A stretch of 22,051 nucleotides of DNA from the NCBI GenBank assembly GCA_015522955.1, contig WALG01000113.1:1-22051 (forward strand). The letters are read 5' to 3'. This document shows positions 7,061 to 14,477 of the stretch, in pieces. This DNA comes from DHVE2 group archaeon. GTDB lineage: Archaea; Thermoplasmatota; Thermoplasmata; Thermoplasmatales; Aciduliprofundaceae. How positions within the stretch are numbered: the first letter of the stretch is position 1; the number at the start of each line of letters is the position of its first letter. The translations under genes and the position numbers were made by a program. The notes below the pieces were generated by a model. That model had not been told where the DNA came from and searched no databases. It saw nothing but the letters and a program-made list of their open reading frames with translations.

Positions 7061-7960
7061 TTACTTCACCTGAGCAGCACCTATAATATCTTTCACATTC
7101 TCATAATCATTTCTGTGAAGCCATTCTTTCATCTCCCTGGCTATGCTGGTAAATACCTCAAGCCCATGGGTATAAACAGCGGTACCTATCTGCACTGCAG
7201 AGGCTCCAGCCATCATGTATTCCAGTGCATCTCTACCATTCTGAATGCCACCCACCCCTATTATTGGCTTGTTCACCTCGCTGTATACTTCATAAACAGC
7301 ACGCACGCCCACAGGCTTCAGGCAGGGACCCGATAGCCCTCCTATTTTATTGGAAAGCACCGGTCTGCGGGCATCAATATCTATCGCCATGGCACGAATT
7401 GTGTTTATGAGCACAAGAGCATCGGCTTTTTCTGCAGCCTTGGCTATCCTCACCACAGAATCGGTGTTAGGAGTGATTTTGGCCCATACAGGAATTCCCA
7501 CGCTTTTCTTCACTTCTCCCACTATTTCCTCCACAAGTTCCATATCCACACCTATCTCCATCCCATATCCCCGGGCATGAGGACAGGAGAGATTCAATTC
7601 CACTGCATCCACACCATAACTCTCCATTTTCTTTGCGAGATATACAAATTCATCTACATTACCTCCGAAGATGCTTCCTATGATGGGAACCCCACCTTCT
7701 TTAGCCTTTTTTATCTCCTCTCCAAAATTCTCAATTCCCGGATTGGCGAGACCTATGGCATTGAGAAGCCCGTAGGGTAATTCGTAGATTACTGGATTCT
7801 CGTATCCCTCCCTAGGCACCATACCAATGGATTTTGTGACTATGCCTCCAGCCCCGCTTCTCGCCACACGGAGCATGGTATCTCCACTTTCATCAAGAAT
7901 ACCAGATGCAAGGAGTAGGGGATTCCGAAAATGCAGGTCATTTATGTCAACTTCAAGCAT
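7061..7960 (-). CDS. pyrD: Dihydroorotate dehydrogenase catalytic subunit PyrD (class 1B)
   Basis: 299 residues, an FMN-binding TIM barrel that oxidises dihydroorotate to orotate. Diagnostic segments are NPLLLASGILDESG, the KSIG loop near 43-46, the LNAIGLANPG loop, and ELNLSCPHA with catalytic Cys126, the class 1B signature. The C-terminal phosphate-binding segments are IIGVGGIQNGRDALEYM and GASAVQIGTAVY. Class 1B enzymes work with PyrK, which is the next gene. The ATG at 7960 sits 25-26 bp from a TATA box, which predicts a leaderless mRNA. An in-frame TTG at 7969 would add three residues and is less likely. First gene of the pyrD-pyrK-ABC operon. Confidence 0.95.
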   Translation of the reverse strand: MLEVDINDLHFRNPLLLASGILDESGDTMLRVARSGAGGIVTKSIGMVPREGYENPVIYELPYGLLNAIGLANPGIENFGEEIKKAKEGGVPIIGSIFGGNVDEFVYLAKKMESYGVDAVELNLSCPHARGYGMEIGVDMELVEEIVGEVKKSVGIPVWAKITPNTDSVVRIAKAAEKADALVLINTIRAMAIDIDARRPVLSNKIGGLSGPCLKPVGVRAVYEVYSEVNKPIIGVGGIQNGRDALEYMMAGASAVQIGTAVYTHGLEVFTSIAREMKEWLHRNDYENVKDIIGAAQVK

Positions 7961-7981
7961 ATACTCCAATACGCCAATGAA

Positions 7982-7989
7982 ATATTAAA
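7982..7989 (-). promoter_or_regulatory. TATA box for the pyrD operon, predicting a leaderless transcript
   Basis: On the minus strand the sequence is TTTAATAT, centred 25-26 bp before the ATG at 7960. Transcription should begin at or next to that ATG. Confidence 0.5.
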
Positions 7990-8027
7990 TCATTTCTAAT
8001 CCCTCTGTGAGAAGCAATGACGAAATT

Positions 8028-8052
8028 ACTCAAACTGATGGCAAATTTGAGT
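8028..8052. repeat. Inverted repeat ACTCAAA-11-TTTGAGT upstream of the hdr operon
   Basis: Two perfect 7-bp arms (8028-8034 and 8046-8052) flank an 11-nt spacer. It lies between the divergent pyrD and hdr promoters, about 65 bp upstream of the hdr TATA candidate. It could be an operator for a dimeric regulator. No family match is claimed. Confidence 0.35.
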
Positions 8053-8111
8053 TGCATATACGTAAAATATATGACAAAAAACGCAAAAAAATTAGGAATA
8101 TAACAGTTCCA

Positions 8112-8127
8112 CCGAAAATATTAATAT
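8112..8127 (+). promoter_or_regulatory. BRE/TATA promoter candidate for the hdr-frd-mae-suc operon
   Basis: CCGAAA, which resembles the archaeal BRE, is followed by the palindromic ATATTAATAT (8118-8127). Transcription would start near 8147-8150, giving a leader of about 50 nt before the hdrC start at 8199. The 7961-8198 gap otherwise holds only AT-rich sequence and the inverted repeat. Confidence 0.45.
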
Positions 8128-8198
8128 GAATGGGGGCATGCAAGGTTCACATCCCGATAAAATCGATTTCAATTCAAAACCTTAAGGTTGGTGAAATG

Positions 8199-8600
8199 AT
8201 GAAATATACAATAAAAAAGGACCCCCATAAGGATGAACGGGTTCAAGAAATAATAGATATAAGTGGTCAGAACATTTTCTCTTGCTACCAGTGTGGTCGT
8301 TGCTCCTCTGGTTGTCCTATGGCAGAATTCATGGATATCCTGCCGAATCAAGTTTTCATGTTCTTGCAGGAGGGGGATGTAGACACGCTTCTCCAAGCAA
8401 AAACACCATGGATATGTGCTGCCTGCTTTACCTGCACAGTACGCTGCCCTGTTGGACTTGACCTTGCGGCTGTGATGGAAGCCATACGCGAGTTACAACT
8501 TCGCAAGAATTATGATTACGTAGATCCATACAATGTGGAGGAAAGGGACATACTGCCACCTATCGCTCTTGTGAGCAACTTCAGAAAATTTACTCCGTGA
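8199..8600 (+). CDS. hdrC: Heterodisulfide reductase subunit C-like (HdrC)
   Basis: 133 residues. Two CxxCxxCxxxCP motifs bind [4Fe-4S] clusters: C29/C32/C35/C39 and C73/C76/C79/C83. Spacing and short length match soluble HdrC, with no membrane helix. HdrC passes electrons from HdrA to the catalytic HdrB. The ATG at 8199 has GGTGA four bases upstream; ATG 8196 is one codon longer. A further in-frame ATG at 8130 lies about at the likely promoter and would add a non-family extension. First gene of the operon, 9 nt before hdrB. Confidence 0.92.
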   Translation: MKYTIKKDPHKDERVQEIIDISGQNIFSCYQCGRCSSGCPMAEFMDILPNQVFMFLQEGDVDTLLQAKTPWICAACFTCTVRCPVGLDLAAVMEAIRELQLRKNYDYVDPYNVEERDILPPIALVSNFRKFTP

Positions 8601-8609
8601 GGTGAAAGA

Positions 8610-9500
8610 ATGGGAAAGAAGATCATGTTTTATCCAGGATGCACACTAAAGGGCGTGGCAAAAAATCTGGAGGATAGCACTATAGAATCTGCTCGAATTT
8701 TGGGCTATGATTTTGTGGAATTACCTAACTGGACATGCTGTGGTGCGGTATATGGGCTCGCCCAGGATAGTGTGAAATTTACAATTGCCAATGTTCGCAA
8801 TCTTATAAAGGCACAGCAATACGGAAAGGAGATAGGAGATAATCGCCTAGTTGCCGTATGCTCCATGTGCTACAACAATCTGCGCAGGGCACATATTGAT
8901 GTGATGAAAAATCGCGATAAACTGCACACACTAAACATATTTATGGATGAAGAACCGGATTATGAGGGAAATATAAACGTTCTTCATTATCTTCAGTTTC
9001 TAAAAGATGATGTGGGCTTTGACAACATTGCAAAGAAGGTAAAAACTCCACTTAAAGGCCTAAAGGTTGCTCCCTACTATGGATGCCTTCTTCTCCGCCC
9101 CGACGAGGTGGCAATTGATGATCGGGAAGATCCGCATATTATGGAAAATCTCTTAAAAACCCTTGGTGCTGAGGTAGTGGATTATCCTCTCAAAAACGAG
9201 TGTTGCGGTTCTTATCATACGGTAGATAAAAGAGAATATGTGGCGGAGAGAACATACAAACTCGTTTCCATTGCCAAAGAAGTAGGTGCAGATGTAATTG
9301 CAACCTCTTGCCCTCTCTGCTTCTTCAATCTAGACAGAAGGCAGGAGATTGCAAAACAAAAACATGGGGATTTTGAGCATATGCCAATCGTTTATTTCAC
9401 TCAACTTATGGCCATAGCATTTGGATTGAAAAGTGAGGATGTGCTGCATTTTGACCGTCATTACATTTCTCCCAGGGAGGTGCTTGCCCCATGGCTATGA
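8610..9500 (+). CDS. hdrB: Heterodisulfide reductase subunit B-like (HdrB), two intact CCG domains
   Basis: 296 residues. Both cysteine-rich CCG motifs are complete: C11-x31-C43C44-x39-C84xxC87 and C159-x38-C198C199-x34-C234xxC237. In HdrB these ligate the two noncubane [4Fe-4S] clusters that reduce the CoM-S-S-CoB disulfide. Retention of all ten Cys argues that this protein is a working disulfide (or related thiol) reductase. The natural substrate is uncertain because no methanogenesis gene is visible. The ATG has GAGGTGA four bases upstream. The last 10 nt overlap hdrA. Confidence 0.93.
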   Translation: MGKKIMFYPGCTLKGVAKNLEDSTIESARILGYDFVELPNWTCCGAVYGLAQDSVKFTIANVRNLIKAQQYGKEIGDNRLVAVCSMCYNNLRRAHIDVMKNRDKLHTLNIFMDEEPDYEGNINVLHYLQFLKDDVGFDNIAKKVKTPLKGLKVAPYYGCLLLRPDEVAIDDREDPHIMENLLKTLGAEVVDYPLKNECCGSYHTVDKREYVAERTYKLVSIAKEVGADVIATSCPLCFFNLDRRQEIAKQKHGDFEHMPIVYFTQLMAIAFGLKSEDVLHFDRHYISPREVLAPWL

Positions 9501-11497
9501 AAAGAATAGGTGTGTTCATATGTCATTGCGGAAGAAATATTGCCGGTACAGTGGATGTTAAAAAAGTTGCAGAAGAAATTGGAAAAAGGGAGGATGTGGC
9601 TTTAGCTACCACATATATTTTCATGTGCTCGGAGCCGGGTCAAAAATTGATAGAGGAATCTGTAAAGAAGTACAATCTCGATGGTGTGGTTGTGGCCAAT
9701 TGCTCACCCACACTTCACGAAAAAACCATGCGCAACGCTGCTGCTCGAGGGGGTTTGAACCCATATCGTGTGGAAATTGCAAATATACGTGAGTGGGCTG
9801 CTTGGCCCCACGAAGATAATCCAGAAGCTGCAACTCGCAAGGCAATACGTATAATCAATGCCACAATAGAGAAACTCAAGGCCAATGCATCTCTAGAACC
9901 GATAGAAGTTCCGGTTGTTAGAAGAGCACTGGTTATTGGAGGAGGTGTGGCAGGTATCCAGGCAGCGTTGGATCTTGCAGATGCTGGAATTGAAACAATC
10001 CTGGTGGAGAGAGAACCCAGCATTGGAGGAAACATGTTCAGATTAAGTGAAACATTTCCTACGCTGGACTGCCCTCAGTGTATTCTCACGCCAAAGATGA
10101 ACGATGTGGCTCAACATCCTAACATAAAACTTTACACATATAGTGAGGTGGAAAGTGTTGAAGGGTTCATGGGTAACTTTAAGGTAAAAATCAGGAAAAA
10201 AGCAACTTATGTAGACTGGGACAAATGTACAGGATGTGGTGAGTGCCTAAGAGTGTGTCCTATTAATGTGGATTCTGAATTTGATTTGAGGATGGCTAAA
10301 AGAAAGGCAATATACATAGCAAATGAACAAGCAGTGCCTTTGAAAGCCCTGATTGATGAGAACACATGCATTCGCTTGCAATTCGAGAAGAAAGTCAAAG
10401 AGGGAAAAATAAAACCAAAAAAGAATGTGAAAATATGCTCAAAATGTGCCGACGTGTGTGAACCAAACGCCATTCATTTTCAGAATAATGAGGAAATTGT
10501 AGAGGAGGAAGTTGGTTCCATAATAGTTGCCACGGGCTTCGAGGTAATGCCAGCAGAGGCGTTTCCGGAACTGGGGGGCAAATATCCAGATGTTCTAAAT
10601 TCCCTTCAATTCGAAAGACTCCTTGCACCTTCTGGACCAACTGCAGGTATTCCACGCCGTCCCTCCGATGGCAAGGTACCTGAAAGCATAGCGTTTGTGC
10701 ACTGTGTAGGTTCCAGAGATCCACAAAGTGGTGTGCCATATTGCTCCAGGATATGCTGTATGTACACCATAAAGCAGGCGATGCTTGTGAAGCATGCCCT
10801 GCCCAGCACAGCAGTTTATGATTTCTACATTGATATTCGCTCCAACGGCAAAGGCTACGAGGAGTTCTATCACCGTGCAAAGGAAGAGTATGGTGTGAAT
10901 TTCATAAGAGGCAAGGTTTCCAAGATTTATAAGGTGGGCGACAAATATCGTGTGCAGGGTGTTGACACGCTAACAGGAAGAATTGTGGAAGTGGATGTGG
11001 ATATGGTAATCCTGGCCACTGCCGCCAAGGGAAGCGAGGGAGTAAAGGACCTTGCGAAGAAATTGCGCATACCCTACGATGAGTGGGGTTGGTTGAAGGA
11101 GACACATCTAAAACTCAAGCCTCTAGAAACTCCTGTTGGAGGTGTGTTCATCGCTGGTGCCGCACAGTTTGTAAAGGATATCACGGATAGCGTTTCTCAG
11201 GGAAGTGGTGCCGCAGCAAAGGCCATGGCTCTCCTTTCAAAACCCCAACTGGAGAAGGAACCGTTGTTAGCGAAGGTTGACCCGGAAATCTGCGCAGGCT
11301 GCGGCAGATGTAAGGATCAGTGTGCCTACGGTGCAATAAGCATCGATCCCGTGAGACATGTGGCTGTTGTGAACGAGGCTTTATGCGAAGGATGCGGTGC
11401 CTGCAGTGCAAATTGCCCGACAACTGCCATACAGGTGGTAAACTTCAAGAAGGGTCAGATAATTCGTGCTGTGGATGTGCTTGCGGAGGTGTTCTAA
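9491..11497 (+). CDS. hdrA: Heterodisulfide reductase subunit A (HdrA), flavin-based electron-bifurcating core
   Basis: 668 residues with a complete HdrA layout. The N-terminal cysteine domain has C11, C13, C46 and C71 (ICHCGRNIAG, ANCSPTLHEKT). FAD Rossmann GGGVAG is at 150-155, and TLDCPQC (C194, C197) follows. An internal ferredoxin is at C246/C249/C252/C256 plus C293...C316/C319/C323. A thioredoxin-reductase-like segment holds C405, C418, C422 and C423 (CVGSRD, CSRICC). Two C-terminal [4Fe-4S] motifs are at C601-C611 and C632-C642. HdrA bears the FAD at which electrons from a mid-potential donor are split between HdrB and ferredoxin. The second internal cluster has 22 residues between its first and second Cys (CIRL...CSKC). 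The start ATG has GGGAGGTG upstream. Confidence 0.95.
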   Translation: MAMKRIGVFICHCGRNIAGTVDVKKVAEEIGKREDVALATTYIFMCSEPGQKLIEESVKKYNLDGVVVANCSPTLHEKTMRNAAARGGLNPYRVEIANIREWAAWPHEDNPEAATRKAIRIINATIEKLKANASLEPIEVPVVRRALVIGGGVAGIQAALDLADAGIETILVEREPSIGGNMFRLSETFPTLDCPQCILTPKMNDVAQHPNIKLYTYSEVESVEGFMGNFKVKIRKKATYVDWDKCTGCGECLRVCPINVDSEFDLRMAKRKAIYIANEQAVPLKALIDENTCIRLQFEKKVKEGKIKPKKNVKICSKCADVCEPNAIHFQNNEEIVEEEVGSIIVATGFEVMPAEAFPELGGKYPDVLNSLQFERLLAPSGPTAGIPRRPSDGKVPESIAFVHCVGSRDPQSGVPYCSRICCMYTIKQAMLVKHALPSTAVYDFYIDIRSNGKGYEEFYHRAKEEYGVNFIRGKVSKIYKVGDKYRVQGVDTLTGRIVEVDVDMVILATAAKGSEGVKDLAKKLRIPYDEWGWLKETHLKLKPLETPVGGVFIAGAAQFVKDITDSVSQGSGAAAKAMALLSKPQLEKEPLLAKVDPEICAGCGRCKDQCAYGAISIDPVRHVAVVNEALCEGCGACSANCPTTAIQVVNFKKGQIIRAVDVLAEVF

Positions 11498-11498
11498 A

Positions 11499-14042
11499 AT
11501 GGGTAAGGTTCTTATTTTCGGGACCTCTCTGGCTTCATATCGTGCCGCTGCAAACTTTGCTCGCGCCGGGCATAAAGTTGTTCTCCTTAATCGCGGAGAG
11601 TTTCTCTGGCATAAGTTCACTCAGATGCAGTGGCAGCAGCCAAGAGATATATTGAATGGTTATTCGAAGGGTGTTTTGCTCACCGTGGCAAATATGACTG
11701 GAAACGTAGAAGTTTACAACAATTCCCAACTTCTTGGGATAGAAGGCAGCCCTGGAAATTTCAAGGTGAAATTCAAAACAAGGTATGCCACCGTAAATGA
11801 ATTTCGATGCATAGGATGTGATATCTGTCATGAGAAATGCGATGTAAAGTTCATCCCCATGCCTCTTGGCCCGGGAATGAGAATAATAAATAATGCGGAA
11901 GAATGTTTGGATGTTTGCCCTGCCAAAGCTATTCAGATACCAAAGGAGGAGGAAGTAGTAGAGGATGTGGATGCAGTAATTTTATCCCCTGAATACGAGC
12001 CTGAGAGCATTGAGAAATTTGGAGGAAATTTGAAGAATGTGATATCGTTCCGTGACTTTGCCTGGCTATTCCGCGGTAAAGGGGTGGATAAAAGATTTCT
12101 TCAGACTCAGGATGGAAAATATCCTAAATCGCTTGGCTTTTTCACACCTGCAGGCTTTGAGAATTATCTCGGCTCCTACGAGGAACAAGTCATAATATTT
12201 CGTGAAGCACTGGATATGAAGGAGATGGATCCGTCGCTTGATGTTCATATCTTCCTGAAAGAGATTCGCCTTTACGGGCATAATCAGATGGCCCTTTACG
12301 ACAAAGCCGTTGAGAAGGGAATAAATATCCATCTCATTGATGATTTCAGCATTGAGCAGGATGGAGACGGGGTTAAGGTCAACGGAGTGCATCTGGATCT
12401 CTTTGCGGTAATGCCAGGTCAGAAGGTGCCTGAGGAGTGGGAGGAGATTGCGAAGAGAATGGGAATAGAGGTGGAGCATGGATTGGCAAAAACCAAGCCG
12501 TTTACATTTGAAACTACAAGAGAGGGTATATTTGCAATAGGGCCATTTCTAAAGCCTGCAGGAAGCACTGAATCTATATATCAGGGCACAGCCATAGTAC
12601 CTCAGGTGGAGAAATACCTGAGGAGTCCCGCGATGCCAGAGATGCAAAAGATAGATTATAAGGTGGATGATTTCAATCCCAAGGTTGGTGTATTCCTTTG
12701 TAAGTGTGCATTGAAAGATTTGAAGGTTGATGTGAATGCGGATTATGTGATTGAAAAAGATTATCTCTGCCTTCATCCTGAAGAAATTGTGAAGGAAATA
12801 AAGGAGAAAGGCATAAATCGTGTGGTGTTTGGTGCCTGCTCCCCTGCACTGCGTGGTGGGATGCTGGAGATGCTAGCAAATCAGGCAGGAGTACCATCCT
12901 CATATGTGGAACTGGTGCAATTACGTGAGTATGTATCCCGTGTAGGCGGAGATTCAAGAAAGGCAAGTGCAATGCTTAACGCTGCGGTAGCCAAGGCACG
13001 CAAAGATGTGTTTGTGGAAATTCCAACTGTTGAGACGGTGAAGAGAGTTGCAATACTTGGAGGAGGCCTCGCTGCGTTGATAGCGGCGGATTATCTTATT
13101 GACCGTGTGCCCCTAGTTTATATCATTACGGAGGATTTTGATTCGATTCACAATGCTACAGGAGTAAAAGAGAATGCACTGAATATGTCAAGGGAGGAAC
13201 TGGAGAAGTGGTATACTAATCTTAAAAACAGAGTGCTCCGGAGGGTGCAATGGATAAAGGGGAGCGTAGATTCTATAGATGGCTCCTTAGGTAACTTCAA
13301 GATAAAAGTGGGAGAAGAGGATGTGAATGCCGGGGTTCTCATAATTGCTACAGGAGGGGATATAATAGAGGGGGGCTCGCATATAACCTCTAGAATGAAT
13401 GGCTCCACACTACATGCATCCCTTGCATCTATATATGCCAAGAGAAAGGAAGTCAAGGCAACATATGATTTGATGAAATCTTTCTCTCTGCTTGACCTAA
13501 ATCCTCCTGATGCATCTCGGGGTAAAGGTGAGCCTCTTGTATATGTAAAGCCCAGAGAATATAACAGGAAGATTGCAGAAATGCTTGGTCTCAAATTAGA
13601 CAAGGAGGGCTTCTTCTTCTTCGGTGAAGAACCCAGAGAATGGGTTGAGCGTGCAGGTATTCAATTTATGCTCTTTGAGGAGCCTTTTGGCGGTGTATTC
13701 ATTGCTGGCCTGGCCCATAGACCCATGAGTATAGAAGAGGAAGTAGAAGAAGCGGGATTTGTTGCTCAAAGTGCTGCGTATCTCATGCGAGATATAACTA
13801 CTCCCGCAGGTAAATTTATAAGTGTAACAAATCCACGCAAATGCGCTGGCTGCGGGATTTGTGTGGATGCTTGCTTCACAGGAGCAAGGTATATTGATGA
13901 GGAAGATAAAATTGCAAAAGTGCACCCCGCACTTTGCGTGGGCTGCGGTGCATGTGCTACCGTATGTCCCAGCGGGGCTGCTATAATAAGGGCTTATAGC
14001 CCAACTGGAGTGTTTGAAATGTTAAAGGAGGTAGTAAAATGA
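11499..14042 (+). CDS. Large second HdrA-like protein with two degenerate HdrA halves
   Basis: 847 residues that look like parts of two HdrA chains joined. Residues 1 to about 380 resemble the HdrA flavin region without its N-terminal domain. The dinucleotide loop is altered (FGTSLASYRAAANF, not GGGxAG), one [4Fe-4S] motif is complete (C104/C107/C110/C114), the next has only C136 and C140, and every Cys of the CVGSRD/RICC segment is lost. Residues 395-505 repeat the HdrA N-terminal domain (VFLCKCALKD, FGACSPALRGG). GGGLAA at 521-526 starts a second reduced Rossmann segment. Two clean C-terminal [4Fe-4S] motifs follow (C782-C792, C813-C823). The ATG at 11499 has GGAGGTG upstream and lies 1 nt after hdrA; a longer start at 11466 lies inside hdrA. 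It is probably an electron-wiring or structural partner of HdrA next to MvhD, possibly with one or no flavin. Confidence 0.85.
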   Translation: MGKVLIFGTSLASYRAAANFARAGHKVVLLNRGEFLWHKFTQMQWQQPRDILNGYSKGVLLTVANMTGNVEVYNNSQLLGIEGSPGNFKVKFKTRYATVNEFRCIGCDICHEKCDVKFIPMPLGPGMRIINNAEECLDVCPAKAIQIPKEEEVVEDVDAVILSPEYEPESIEKFGGNLKNVISFRDFAWLFRGKGVDKRFLQTQDGKYPKSLGFFTPAGFENYLGSYEEQVIIFREALDMKEMDPSLDVHIFLKEIRLYGHNQMALYDKAVEKGINIHLIDDFSIEQDGDGVKVNGVHLDLFAVMPGQKVPEEWEEIAKRMGIEVEHGLAKTKPFTFETTREGIFAIGPFLKPAGSTESIYQGTAIVPQVEKYLRSPAMPEMQKIDYKVDDFNPKVGVFLCKCALKDLKVDVNADYVIEKDYLCLHPEEIVKEIKEKGINRVVFGACSPALRGGMLEMLANQAGVPSSYVELVQLREYVSRVGGDSRKASAMLNAAVAKARKDVFVEIPTVETVKRVAILGGGLAALIAADYLIDRVPLVYIITEDFDSIHNATGVKENALNMSREELEKWYTNLKNRVLRRVQWIKGSVDSIDGSLGNFKIKVGEEDVNAGVLIIATGGDIIEGGSHITSRMNGSTLHASLASIYAKRKEVKATYDLMKSFSLLDLNPPDASRGKGEPLVYVKPREYNRKIAEMLGLKLDKEGFFFFGEEPREWVERAGIQFMLFEEPFGGVFIAGLAHRPMSIEEEVEEAGFVAQSAAYLMRDITTPAGKFISVTNPRKCAGCGICVDACFTGARYIDEEDKIAKVHPALCVGCGACATVCPSGAAIIRAYSPTGVFEMLKEVVK

Positions 14043-14476
14043 GTGAAGAAAAATTCGATCCAGTGATTGTGGGCTTCTTCTGCAACTGGTGTACTTCGGC
14101 AGCGGCTGACCTTGCAGGTACAGCAAGGTTGCATTATCCACCAAACATAAGACCTATACGCGTGATGTGCTCGTCCACCGTGGACCCTGTATATTTGATA
14201 CGTGCTCTGCAGGAAGGTGCAGACGCCACAATACTTGGTGGTTGCCATCCTGGAGATTGTCATTACATAACGGGCAACTACAAAGCAAGGAGAAGAGTGG
14301 CTATAGTGAAGACAGTGCTCAAAAGTCTGGGATTCGACGATACCCGGGTTCTTCTGGAATGGATATCGGGTAGTGAAGGTCCCAAGTTTGCCAGGGTTAT
14401 GAACGAGTACACCTCGTATATAAAGGAGAGAGGTCCATGCGATTTCAAATATATAGATTCTCTGGGAGGTGATTAA
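14039..14476 (+). CDS. mvhD: MvhD-type [2Fe-2S] adaptor subunit
   Basis: 145 residues. The family cysteines are C15 and C18 (FFCNWCTSAAADLAG), C44 (VMCSSTVDP), and C69 and C74 (GGCHPGDCHY). MvhD is the small iron-sulfur subunit that docks a hydrogenase or dehydrogenase module onto the C-terminal ferredoxin region of HdrA. Its presence here without hydrogenase large or small subunits, followed by an FrhB/FdhB-like gene, indicates that electrons enter from a dehydrogenase-type subunit rather than from H2. It overlaps the upstream gene as ATGA and has GGAGG seven bases upstream. Confidence 0.93.
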   Translation: MSEEKFDPVIVGFFCNWCTSAAADLAGTARLHYPPNIRPIRVMCSSTVDPVYLIRALQEGADATILGGCHPGDCHYITGNYKARRRVAIVKTVLKSLGFDDTRVLLEWISGSEGPKFARVMNEYTSYIKERGPCDFKYIDSLGGD

Positions 14477-14477
14477 T

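Noticed and set aside
8130..8198. In-frame upstream start for hdrC (MGACKVHIP...)
   Set aside because: It lies at or upstream of the likely transcription start, adds non-family sequence, and has no ribosome site; ATG 8199 has GGTGA at good spacing.
8199..11497. Evidence for methanogenesis from hdrABC
   Set aside because: HdrABC homologues are widespread in non-methanogens; no mcr, mtr or mtd gene is visible, and the neighbours are fumarate and succinate enzymes.
11466..11498. Longer start for the second HdrA-like gene
   Set aside because: It would lie inside hdrA; ATG 11499 has GGAGGTG upstream and opens directly into the Rossmann-like segment.
14469..14477. GTG start for the FrhB/FdhB-like gene
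   Set aside because: This GTG is part of the GGAGGTGA ribosome site that serves the TTG at 14478.
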